DNA from: Mesostigma viride
Taxonomy: Eukaryota > Streptophyta > Mesostigmatophyceae > Mesostigmatales > Mesostigmataceae
Reading direction: 5' to 3'
NCBI GenBank assembly: GCA_009746045.1
Contig: RPFO01000114.1
Span: forward strand, 1,199,676 to 1,223,175
Length of the DNA stretch: 23,500 bases
Shown here one piece after another: positions 1 to 8,244 of the stretch. The position numbers and the translations under genes were made by a program. Within the stretch, counting starts at the first letter, position 1. The number at the start of each line of letters is the position of its first letter. Under the pieces are notes generated by a model that saw only the letters and a program-made list of their open reading frames with translations, had not been told where the DNA came from and did no database searches.

Positions 1-504
1 GACGAGTGGCTGGGCCCCGCTGTCCAGTTTCACGACCAACTCATGGTCAGTACTGTAGACCACGTTGCTCAGGGGCTCCCCATGCCCCTGCGCCTGAAAC
101 GCCATTGCTGGCTCACCATCCGGATATGAGGTGACAGTGGGTGCCCTAGGCACGACGCACGCCCGCTGCGCGTTGTCCAAGACACCATGAGCGACATGAC
201 CCACGACTACCGAAGCCGATGCAGGGCGATGCCCAACAAATGTGGCTGTCTCAGCGTTGTGCAACCTACGGGCGTCCATTGTGTCAGCGTACCGCTGTAC
301 CTCTGACGCATGCGACCCGAGCACCTCCACGGCCCGCTGACCGAACCACTCGACCACTTGCCGGGGAGTGTATGCCGGCGTGTCCACGACCGATGGCATA
401 GGGTATAATGGCAACAACCTGCGCCGCTGCTCTGCCCCAGCAGGATTGTCGTGTTCCAGGGTGGAGCCGGTCCGAGCGGGAGCCATGTCGCGTTTGCGTG
501 CCAT
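1..504 (-). CDS. Retropepsin-like (aspartic protease) ORF, 5' part, runs off the left edge
   Basis: The minus-strand frame is open from an ATG at 504 (in-frame TAG 9 codons' worth of sequence or less upstream, at 511-513) to the window edge, 168 codons. Near the end it reads VVKLDSGA, with the Asp codon at 22-24 (about residue 161). D-S/T-G-A preceded by hydrophobic residues is the active-site signature of retroviral-type aspartic proteases. The preceding 160 residues contain a likely helical stretch (VVEWFGQRAVEVLG) and no zinc knuckle or RT motif. An A/T-rich TATA-like run at 569-580 lies about 65 bases upstream of the ATG. This could be the 5' end of a retrotransposon polyprotein or a domesticated retropepsin; the flap and the rest of the protease lie outside the window. 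The DSGA motif and open frame are seen directly; protease identity rests on this one motif. Confidence 0.5.
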   Translation of the reverse strand, partial: MARKRDMAPARTGSTLEHDNPAGAEQRRRLLPLYPMPSVVDTPAYTPRQVVEWFGQRAVEVLGSHASEVQRYADTMDARRLHNAETATFVGHRPASASVVVGHVAHGVLDNAQRACVVPRAPTVTSYPDGEPAMAFQAQGHGEPLSNVVYSTDHELVVKLDSGAQPLV

Positions 505-1628
505 TATATCCTAGCCTATCACTTGGAAGGCATATCCATAGCAATAGAGTACTCTTGTGTGTGATCCACTATATTTTTATGCTTAGCAATAACCCCTTCA
601 ATGGCTTTTTACCGGGAAAAGCCTAACCTCTTCAGATGCTTTTGAAGGCTAAGCAATAACCTTTTCCTTGTGCTTCCCTCATGGGTGAAGCAGGAGGAAC
701 ATCCAGGCTGGCCGGACTGAACCCACCAAGGGTTGTTCGCTCGTTAAAATCCTGTGAGATGCAGGTCACGGACATACTTGGCCGCCGACCTCATGACAGG
801 CAATTCCGTAGCCAGCCATGTGTAGAATAAAACCATGATGCTTTATATATTTGGAAAGCAACCAAACCATTCACATTTAATTTCAAAAGACATCGACAAG
901 AATACAAGTGTTGTCTAGTCGTATAATGTCGTACTTGTGCGTCACTGTCCAAATAAGGCTAAGCGGTTCTTGATAACCTAGCAGGCCTCGGGTGACGCCA
1001 CACTGCTCCGCTTGGCTTACGGCTGGCAGTGTCCTTTAGCGCCCCCTATCCTGTCTACCTATCCCGCTTACCCCAGCTATGGCTCACTGGCCAACGACGA
1101 CCGGGTTCCTTCCCGAGTCTCGCCCACAATACACACATCATCTTGACGAAACCAAACAGTTATCACTTCCGTCAACCAATCTCATGACAATTACTCATTG
1201 CAACCACTCTCGGGGGCTGCTCCGGATTGTTCAACTATTAAACCCCTTGACGACAACACCAAGTTGTGAGGGAGAGAAACGAGCGAACAACGACCACCAT
1301 GGCCGCTGCCGTGCTCCTAAATACCTCCAAAAATCCCGGCATCCATGCGCTGTCGCATTTGCCAGCAAGCCGCCTGACGTGCAGTTAGACTGCCAGCAAA
1401 ATGCAGAGCAAGTCTGTTCGACAACCACGTGCGAGCCAGCACACCGCACACTACGATCTGCGTATCTAGCTTTGTCAGATGGACTGAACATCATTCCGTC
1501 TGGACAATACAAAAGATTCATAACTGCCAAATGTCACGCACCGGAATATTGCGCAAGCCACCAAGGCTTTGCGCCCCAAAGTCTTGCGCCTGAACCTAAG
1601 TCAGGTCACCTAATGTTAATCATCCCAC
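505..1628. other. Intergenic, no supported gene
   Basis: No recognisable gene. A plus-strand open frame (1079-1636, 185 codons) and an overlapping minus-strand frame (1231-1530) resemble no family I know. The motif GCTTAGCAATAACC and a near copy occur around 580-600 and 647-668. A TATA-like ctttatatattt lies near 841-852. Confidence 0.5.
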
Positions 1629-1648
1629 GGTCCTAAATTTAGGACTTT
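1629..1648. repeat. 20-bp repeat with palindromic core, copy 1
   Basis: GGTCCTAAATTTAGGACTTT, whose core TCCTAAATTTAGGA is a perfect palindrome. The same 20 bases recur in direct orientation at 3351-3370. Truncated relatives (GGTCCTAA, GTCCTAAAT) sit at 1649-1665 and about 3150-3168. Possibly the edges of an old small transposon. Confidence 0.5.
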
Positions 1649-1680
1649 GTCCTAAATCGTCCTAGTGGTCACTATAACCG

Positions 1681-1803
1681 AGGTACCGGGGGGGGAGGGT
1701 CACTATATGGACCGTACCCCATGTGGACCGTACCCGGCATGATGTACCCGACCCGTGGTACCGGCACATGGTACCCGGATTCCGTACCCGGGTACCGGGT
1801 ATA
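1681..1803. repeat. Cluster of GTACC/GGTACCCGG motifs
   Basis: About eight GTACCC or GGTACC words lie within some 120 bases, several as self-complementary runs such as GTACCCGGGTACCGGGTA near 1783-1800. This is a degenerate palindromic repeat of unknown role. Confidence 0.5.
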
Positions 1804-3350
1804 ATGGCGGGAAAGTAGGTACCTCGACCAAAAATATAACCGATTTTGGAGCGAAAAAGTGGGTGCGGGAATGAAGTGAGGTGGATATGGCGACCTGACA
1901 ATCGTGGCCGGCGTTTTCACGTGCGTTTATCATTTCGGGCGCCCAGTAGCAAAAACGAAAGGTTGTTAGTTATGCTTAAAGGCTGTGAATATTTTCTGCG
2001 CAAGTTTTTATGTGTAGCGCTGTATCACAGCGGCACAACACAAATGGGTCGCAGATCGCCTGCTCGCGGAGGGTCGATTTTGGCACAAACATGTTAGTGT
2101 ATTAGCAATGGTGGTGCGAATCAAGCCAGGAAATTTTTGTGGACGATTTTTATTATAGTCTGGAGTTTAGAAACGGAGTATTTGACATGGGAGCGCCTGG
2201 GCCGTGATATTCTTGCCCGATTTCCATTGTCGACCATGTTTTAGGGACGTTCAGGCTGGGCAGCGAGCGCACCTTATAGGTCTTCACTTTCGGTATTTCT
2301 TGGACCTAGAACGCAGCACAAGCGTGGTTTATATCATTGTCGAACCGGTTGGCCAGCTTTGGTGCGCTCAGCTCTCGGAAAGCTGACCTCGCTGCGGATT
2401 TCAGCGACTTTTTTGCAACCATCTGGAATGAGGCGACGTAAGTAGCAGGTAAGTGCCGGGTTGTCCTAGATCATGAGTGTAACTGGCAACGCTGTCGTGG
2501 TGTTTTGAGTCAGCCAGCTATGCCTAAAAAGAGGGGACGCTCTCTGTGCACATAACTGTCACACATAGTTGGTTTACGTCATACAATTTTTTACGTCTCT
2601 ATCTTCGTCGTCCGCTGCAGCTAAAACACACATGCGTAAGAGCAGTTTTACTCATGTGTTAGTTATAAACCATGGTCCTATGGCCTGCAGTCGTTCAGGG
2701 TGTTCTCAGACAGTATATACAGTATGGTTTACGTGTTACATGCACCCTGAATTCGCTCACAAAGCGTTGCATGTTAGCACAACGTTGTTTTGTAACTTGA
2801 TTTGGCTGCATTCATGTGTTAGTTGCAATGCAAATGCAATGTTTTTTCATCGCTGGGTGGTGGCCAGCATGTCCGTGATGTCAAAGAAGGTTTGGCATAT
2901 GCTTAGAGAAAGTTTACCGCAAGGGGTGGGCCATGTTCAAGCCGGGCAACCTCAGCAACCATGCAACCCTATATTGCATTACCTGCACCATCTGTGACAC
3001 CGTTAATCACGCGTATATATAGAGGCAGCCACAGCAGGGTATGGCCTTGTTATACGCTGCCCCGCCATCCCAAGGCCTCGTAGGGTCCCCTAGCGCTTGT
3101 AAGATGCTCAAGGGACCGTGTGGATAGCATGGTCATGCGTTGACAATAATTGGTCCTAATGGTCCTAAAACCCACATTTTGGCCAAATTCGCGCTTTGAG
3201 GTCTGGCAGGTGGCAGGGCCCATTCATGCACTAAATGTAATTATTTGACCCCAGGTTTTTGATAGAAACTAAAAAAGTGTGTTATCTGTCATGGGCACGA
3301 ATGCCAGGGTCAAATTTTAATGTTTGCATATATATTTTTTAATTCCACTT
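1804..3350. other. Non-coding A/T-richer stretch, no supported gene
   Basis: No convincing gene. The open frames 1846-2097 and 2569-2997 (plus) show no domain and are full of codon-poor runs. A TATA-like CGTATATATAG lies at about 3011-3021. The phrase CATGTGTTAGTT occurs twice, near 2653 and 2814. An inverted repeat (ATTTGACCCCAGG near 3243, CCAGGGTCAAAT near 3304) may be the remains of a foldback element. Confidence 0.4.
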
Positions 3351-3370
3351 GGTCCTAAATTTAGGACTTT
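3351..3370. repeat. 20-bp repeat with palindromic core, copy 2
   Basis: Identical, in the same orientation, to the 20 bases at 1629-1648. The core TCCTAAATTTAGGA is palindromic. Confidence 0.5.
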
Positions 3371-3908
3371 TACTGGGAAGATGGACACTAAGACTGTCAC
3401 TCTAGAAATTCAGGCCTTTCCGGCGCGGCGCTCCACACCGGCCCAAGGAACAAAGCCTGCGGCCTACTGAATCGGAACCAACCAAACGTCGGTAACGATT
3501 CCGATTACGGCAACCGCGTAACTTCTTGAGTGCACGGACGTAAATGATCACGGACGTGACAGCCATGCGAAAGGACTGAGGCAACCACAACACCTTGAAA
3601 TGGCCTTTTTTTTACATAAATTCTGGCCCATGGCAAGTTTATGGTTGGATTAACCTAGGATTGGATCCCACGACTCCCCCGGATGTGTCTGGCTAGTGGT
3701 GGAGTAGTTGAGTCAAAATGTTAAGTTTACGTGGTATTCCCTGCTTAAGTTAACTCCAGATCCAAGGCCAAAACTGGCCACCTAAACCACTTGCACTTGC
3801 ATAGCAACAATAATTGATATCAGATTATGCTGTAACTTTGCAAGGGTGACGAATACGAGTTGTTCTGACCTTGTACAAAGTTCTAGGGCATTCGGAGCCC
3901 TATTTAGT
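3371..3908. other. No gene seen
   Basis: I see no supported gene, RNA gene or repeat here. The minus-strand frame at 3402-3593 has no recognisable content. Confidence 0.4.
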
Positions 3909-3942
3909 GACAAATGCTAGCAAAATAGTGCTAGCATTTGTC
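3909..3942. repeat. Perfect 14-bp inverted repeat (hairpin)
   Basis: GACAAATGCTAGCA at 3909-3922 and its exact reverse complement at 3929-3942 flank a 6-base loop (AAATAG). The left side carries CGGAGCCC about 15 bases upstream, the same word that precedes the second hairpin at 4069-4115, so the two are probably related. Confidence 0.7.
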
Positions 3943-4068
3943 GTAAATGGCAATTTTTAATTAATATTAAATCCAAATAATGTCAGAATGACACCCAAAC
4001 CTATTGTCATCATGCCAACACCTGACACAGGGTCCCCACAATTCATGTGCAAAAATTCAGATCATACG

Positions 4069-4115
4069 GAGCCCAAAATGGTGACATTTGCCTGCATTTG
4101 TCACCATTTTGGCTC
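4069..4115. repeat. Second 14-bp inverted repeat (hairpin)
   Basis: CCAAAATGGTGACA at 4073-4086 pairs exactly with 4099-4112 over a 12-base loop. GAG/CTC outside extends the stem with one bulged C. It shares CGGAGCCC and a TGACA-type arm with the hairpin at 3909-3942, suggesting two members of a small foldback family. Confidence 0.65.
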
Positions 4116-4607
4116 TTTTTTATCACAATTTTAACAACACTAACCACCAAGACACTCCCCAAGCTAGGGCACATCATGTTAATTCTTTGCAGGCAACTCA
4201 AGAATGACTAGTACAAACAGCGTGCAAAACCTTGGGGCATGTGAATGCCTGAGTGGTGACCATAGCTAGCAGAATGTATAATGTAAGGTAGACATTGCCA
4301 GTATGCCACATTGCTGTGATGCGCAGTGCACGTCCATATATACCCCATAACACCATACCTTTAAACTACTTGGCACATTGCAAAATGGGAAGGAAAGGTG
4401 GACAATACATGCCACGTCACTAGAACACAGCCATTTGGTTGCTACCAACACGCACCATGCGTGATATATACGTGTAATACATGTCAAGAACATGCCGAGC
4501 GAACATCAAGGTGAAGTGACACCCAGCCGCTGGCACATGTCACCTGGCATCCACGTATGCTCACGTGATATGGTATTGGCATATCCCATGTCTCCATCTC
4601 TTGTGCT
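4116..4607. other. No gene seen
   Basis: No supported gene. The minus-strand frame 4266-4493 is short and without recognisable motifs. Confidence 0.4.
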
Positions 4608-5740
4608 TTGTGGGCACCGAGCCACCCATGCAGTAACCCACCCATGCAGCCACCTGGTCACCCACCCAATGAACTGCTTACACTCTTGCGCGCCCGTGCA
4701 CCCAGCCACCCACACGTCCACCCACCTAGTGACCAAAGCCAGCCAGCCAGCCGTGCACGTGCTAACCCACCTTATTATATAACCACGCATGCACCTAGGC
4801 ACCCAACCAGCTTAACCAACCCACTTGGACATTCACCCACCCAGCAAGGCACCTGCGCTTGCAACCCACACACCTATAATAGGTAATAAGGAAGCACTCA
4901 CCCATCCAATGAGCCAACCACCCAACCACCCAACCACCTAAACACCCAGCCAGCATGCCCCATATGCACCATCCGGCCACCCACCCTTGACCCACCCACC
5001 CACCCACCCACTCAACCACTCAGTGCCCCCCCACCCTTATACCCACTGACCCACCCACACATGCACTTTCTCAGCCAGCCACCCCCCACCTCACCCCCAA
5101 CCTGCACAGCCCTTCACCAGCGATATCAGGTGAGTCGGTCCCAACCATAAACCCACCCACGCATCCATATCTGTGCGCCCACCCGCCCATCTACCCGTCC
5201 CTTCGCCCACCGACCCACACCTAGTCATCTACACATCCACCAGCCACCAACCACCAATGGCCCATCCACCAACCCACCCACCCACACGCATCCCTAACCA
5301 CCCAACCACTAACCCACCATCCTCAAACCCATGCAATTGTTTCACTCACACATCTAACTACCCACCCACTTAGGAGTCTCCAAAGCCTATCATCACGCAG
5401 ACACCTGGCCATCTGCCTACAACCGATCACCCTAACACTCGTCTACCCATCATGACCAGCCACCCATCCACCCACCCTCTCCACCTGCCTGTGCTCCCAG
5501 CTACTCGGCCAGCCATTTACCAAGGCATCCACCTTTCAGCCAGCCACCTGCCATTGAACCCACCCATGTCTAGGAATCCCTTGAAGCATCTACAGCCTAA
5601 GCCTCCCACCCAAGACTTCCAGGGCAACTGAACAACCAACCAACCAATCAACCAGCTACACAACTACCTAACCACCTAACCACTCAACAACCCGATCACC
5701 AAACCACCTAACCACCCAACACCCAAACCAGCCAGGCATG
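4608..5740. repeat. Degenerate CCCACC/CCAACCA low-complexity repeat
   Basis: About 1.1 kb dominated by CCCACC, CCAACC and CCAGCC words, with very little G on the plus strand. The purest part is near 4990-5015 (five CCCA units in a row). The minus strand is therefore a run of GGGT/GGTT units with G-quadruplex potential. Open frames here encode only Thr-His-Pro-Pro or Trp-Val-Gly type repeats and are not considered genes. Confidence 0.8.
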
Positions 5741-6996
5741 TGCCCGCCCATTTGCCCTCGCACGCCCGCACCATCAGGTCCCTCCATACACGCCCCGTTC
5801 ACCTAGCCAGCCACCTGCCCAACTCACGCATGAAGTCAACGTTAGCCATGCATGGCCTCACGTTGCATCACTTGCATTGCATGGGTAGTTTGCATGAGGC
5901 AGCTTCCATCTCGTTGTCAGCAACTGAAAAGGCTCTTTCTTTACTTTAATGAATGAGCAACAACGTTGGAAACGTTATCCTATCCCTCTTTAAAACAGTC
6001 TTTAAATCAGAAAGACGAGGGCAAATATCTGGACAAGGTGGCAATAACCACTGCAAAATGCACTTGAGAACGTCTTATTAATCCAGCTCTCTACCCTTTG
6101 AGAAGCTGCCTTGCGTTAGCAGCGATCCTGGGCCCTCTAGCTCGCTCACCTCGCTTAATCTGCGCTTCTTTATGGCTGCCGGGAGATGCGAAGCTTGAAC
6201 CCAGCGTGTCGTGGCGAGGTCCTCTGCCCGGCCCATCACACCTCGAAACCGCATGCCGACTAATTAAAAACGATGCCCCCCTTTGCCTTTTGTATCGGGC
6301 GTCAAAAGAACGATAAACTCGCTTGGAAAACACTGTCGCAAAGAGCTTTCTACAGGCATTATAAGCAATTTTCGCAGTTTTTACCGCACTTATTGCACAG
6401 CCGGGAGACCATTAGGGACCTTTGCGCGGAATCTCGTGCACGCCATATGTCCTGCTGGCTTATTGCCGCAGGCTGGCAGTATAGGAAGGTCGGGCATAGC
6501 CTAAAGAGGTAATTATCTGACGATAAAGATATGCATTGCATGACGCAAGAAACAGACGGATTTCGCACCCCCCAGTTTATTCACGCAAATGCCGGAAAAT
6601 TAAAAGCGAAACTCAAAAAACGAAAACACTAACCTCTTCGGGAATATTATAACGAACAAGCTGAGCTATCGTGCCGGGTTTTTCGTTTCCTCCCGTATCC
6701 AGGACCGTGAGACACGTACCACCGAGAAATCTGGATTTCGCGAAAAAAATTGTGCGCTGCAAAAAAAATATTTGTCCCGCTCAATGCCCTCGTCGCAATC
6801 ACAGCGCATATCATTCCAAACTTATTCCATGGATTAATCGTGATGTAAGCTTCGTTTTGACACCTCAGGCGGCTGAAATGACGCAGGTTTCAGAACGCTA
6901 GCTGATGCTCGACCGCCATGGGTGTTTTCGTCGTTTTCGTCTCTCGCGGCGCGGGAAAAATCTAGATCTCGGACGAAATCCGGACAATAATTTATG
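5741..6996. other. No supported gene; leads into the zinc-knuckle ORF
   Basis: Short overlapping frames on both strands (for example 6091-6333 minus, 6273-6512 plus) show no known domain. 6590-6780 is rich in A runs. No tRNA or rRNA signature was found by eye. Confidence 0.4.
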
Positions 6997-7275
6997 TCAA
7001 AATTTGGCGGGTTCGCGGTGTTGTGACTGCCCCACAGTCTCACTTGGCTGCCCCACCTGAAACGACGGTGGTGCACGTGCTTGCTTCCCGCGCGCGCCAA
7101 CTGCGTGGATGTCCAACGCCATCACGTCGGCTGGCCGCCAGAAGTCCTCGTCCCTGTATTGAACCTGCGATCCCCCATCCTCCCTTTCACGCCCCCCCGC
7201 CTCGCCCGTCGGCTGAATGATGACCACCCCCGCGTCCACCTTCTTGTCCTCCACGTCCGCAAAGTGCACCCCCGG
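6997..7275 (-). pseudogene. Downstream half of a zinc-knuckle ORF disrupted by YR-1
   Basis: The minus-strand frame entering at 7275 is open to a stop near 6997. It starts PGVHFADVEDKKVDAG and continues through an acidic, Gly/Glu-rich stretch and a Trp-containing segment (EDFWRPADVMALDIHAV). The frame is exactly in register with the open frame on the other side of YR-1 (23500 to 23339), which carries a CCHC zinc knuckle. Removing 7276-23338 joins the codons GCG and CCG with no gained, lost or duplicated base. The last 30 or so codons look less protein-like, so an intron or decay near 7080 is possible. This is probably a gag-like or nucleic-acid-binding protein, family not recognised. Confidence 0.5.
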
Positions 7276-7421
7276 TCCACTGTGCATTGCCTAGGTCCAC
7301 TTCTGGTTGAAGGGCACCAGAACTTGTTTATTACACTATATGTTGAAGCCGACCGGACTTAGTAGACAGAGAGACATAAAATATTTTTTGGCAGTCCCTG
7401 GCCGCCGCTTCCACTTGACCC
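7276..7421 (-). repeat. YR-1 B2 repeat
   Basis: 146 bp, identical by eye to 7965-8110 (offset 689). On the element strand it begins GGGTCAAGTGG and ends CAATGCACAGTGGA at the element terminus. It contains TGTAATAAA (reverse complement at 7327-7335). Confidence 0.92.
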
Positions 7422-7440
7422 CCCAAGACAAAACAGAAAA

Positions 7441-7456
7441 GGGTGGGTGGGTGGGG
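7441..7456 (+). other. G-quadruplex motif at the YR-1 A2-B2 junction
   Basis: GGGTGGGTGGGTGGGG on the plus strand, i.e. CCCACCC units on the element's sense strand. It is part of a 35-bp linker between A2 and B2 and is absent next to A1 (22831). The equivalent motif is present in YR-3 (11780-11795) and YR-2 (19822-19838). Confidence 0.85.
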
Positions 7457-7663
7457 AAAACTGATAAGCTGGCTTGGCAGCCATCACCACCTTGAAATAC
7501 ATCGCATCAAAGTTGCATCCGTGACACACGCAAGTGCGGCGCCCCGCTGGCGCGGCGCTCCATGTAAGAATGACCTCAGAATACTACTGTACTAGATCTA
7601 GGACCCTGATACTACTTTCTTCAACATTGTACTACATTTTTATGATGTCACACATGTTCTGTC

Positions 7664-7694
7664 ATGCCAGAACCGTTCAGCAACCACCTGGCAT
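7664..7694 (-). other. Hairpin in YR-1 A repeat (second copy 23038-23068)
   Basis: ATGCCAG and CTGGCAT form a perfect 7-bp stem with a 17-base loop. Hairpins of different sequence occupy the same place in the A repeats of YR-3 (11989-12005) and YR-2 (10616-10646), next to the phased array. Confidence 0.45.
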
Positions 7695-7713
7695 ATCTTG
7701 AGGGTCCCTGGAT

Positions 7714-7788
7714 ACTAGTTGAAGTAGATTGAACTAGTTTGAACTAGTTGGTACTACCTGTACTAACTTTGAACTAGTTCGAACTACA
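7714..7788 (-). promoter_or_regulatory. 10-bp-phased ACTAGTT decamer array, YR-1 A2 (A1 copy at 23088-23162)
   Basis: ACTAGTT or close variants (AGTAGATT, TACTACC, TACTAAC, ACTACA) recur about every 10 bases, starting at 7714, then 7733, 7743, 7773 and intermediate phases. The same decamer periodicity is present in all six A repeats of the window. It may be a binding array for a protein on one face of the helix; promoter or recombinase binding is inference. Confidence 0.6.
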
Positions 7789-7964
7789 TCTGAGGCCCAT
7801 CCAAGGCTGTCAGACCCTCCAGAGAGGGCGTGGCCACCCCGTTTGGCTCCCGCATGTCGACTTGCACCACTGGGCAACGGTGTAGCGCCTCCAAGGTAGC
7901 GGCGCACCTCCATCCCTCCGCTCCCCCAAGCAAAATCAGGGAATCCCGATCGTAAGATCAATCA

Positions 7965-8110
7965 TCCACTGTGCATTGCCTAGGTCCACTTCTGGTTGAA
8001 GGGCACCAGAACTTGTTTATTACACTATATGTTGAAGCCGACCGGACTTAGTAGACAGAGAGACATAAAATATTTTTTGGCAGTCCCTGGCCGCCGCTTC
8101 CACTTGACCC
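7965..8110 (-). repeat. YR-1 B1 repeat
   Basis: Identical by eye to B2 (7276-7421). It abuts A2 directly, giving the internal junction GTGGA|TGATTGATC expected for a circular intermediate. It contains TGTAATAAA (reverse complement at 8016-8024), which combines the green-algal TGTAA and the general AATAAA polyadenylation signals. Confidence 0.92.
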
Positions 8111-8130
8111 GCATCTCCAACCTGGCCGCA
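8111..8130 (-). promoter_or_regulatory. Conserved GGCCAGG box at the YR-1 B1 edge
   Basis: On the element strand CGGCCAGGTTGGAGATGC ends exactly where B1 (GGGTCAAG) begins. The same 18 bases sit at the same boundary in YR-3 (12425-12442), and a close relative does so in YR-2 (18928-18945). It is purine-rich, so a polypurine-tract-like priming site is possible but unproven. Confidence 0.6.
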
Positions 8131-8190
8131 GGCCGTACATCTGGAAACCGCGTCAGGAGCCATGGGAGGGCACATCCTTACCCTCCAGCT

Positions 8191-8228
8191 GGTGAAGCCC
8201 TAGCGTGTCCGCTAGAGTGCGCCTCACC
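8191..8228 (-). ncRNA. Conserved 3' hairpin of YR-1 (CACTCTAGC family)
   Basis: Outer stem GGTGA/TCACC and inner stem CTAGCG/CGCTAG around a TGTC loop. On the element strand the conserved core is GCACTCTAGC-N6-GCTAGGGC. It lies between the recombinase stop (about 8245) and B1. Homologues with compensating base changes occur three times in YR-3 and twice in YR-2. It would be part of the 3' untranslated RNA; a DNA-level role is equally possible. Confidence 0.65.
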
Positions 8229-8244
8229 GAAGTATGGCCGAAAT

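Larger units (their letters stand above)
7457..7964 (-). repeat. YR-1 A2 repeat
   Basis: Near-identical to 22831-23338; I see about three substitutions and one single-base gap. On the element strand it begins TGATTGATCTTACGATC and ends GCTTATCAGTTTTC. It contains a hairpin (7664-7694) and a 10-bp-phased array (7714-7788). The 75-aa open frame inside it exists in both copies only because the repeat is duplicated. Confidence 0.92.

Noticed and set aside
1079-1636. 185-codon plus-strand open frame as a gene
   Set aside because: No recognisable domain, ends inside the 20-bp palindromic repeat, and an antisense frame of 99 codons overlaps; not enough support.
2569-2997. 142-codon plus-strand open frame
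   Set aside because: Composition and content resemble translated non-coding DNA; no homologous motif.
4492-5373. Pro/Thr/His-rich and Trp/Gly-rich open frames
   Set aside because: By-products of the CCCACC repeat.
7711-7790. CRISPR-like array from regular short repeats
   Set aside because: Period is 10 bp without spacers, in a eukaryotic retrotransposon.
7456-7964. 75-aa open frame duplicated at 7734-7961 and 23108-23335
   Set aside because: It is conserved only because the A repeat is duplicated; no domain, and the other elements' A repeats lack it.
7276-8110. LTRs of a Ty1/Ty3-type retrotransposon
   Set aside because: Repeats are split A-B-A-B type, no integrase, no target duplication, and a tyrosine recombinase is present.
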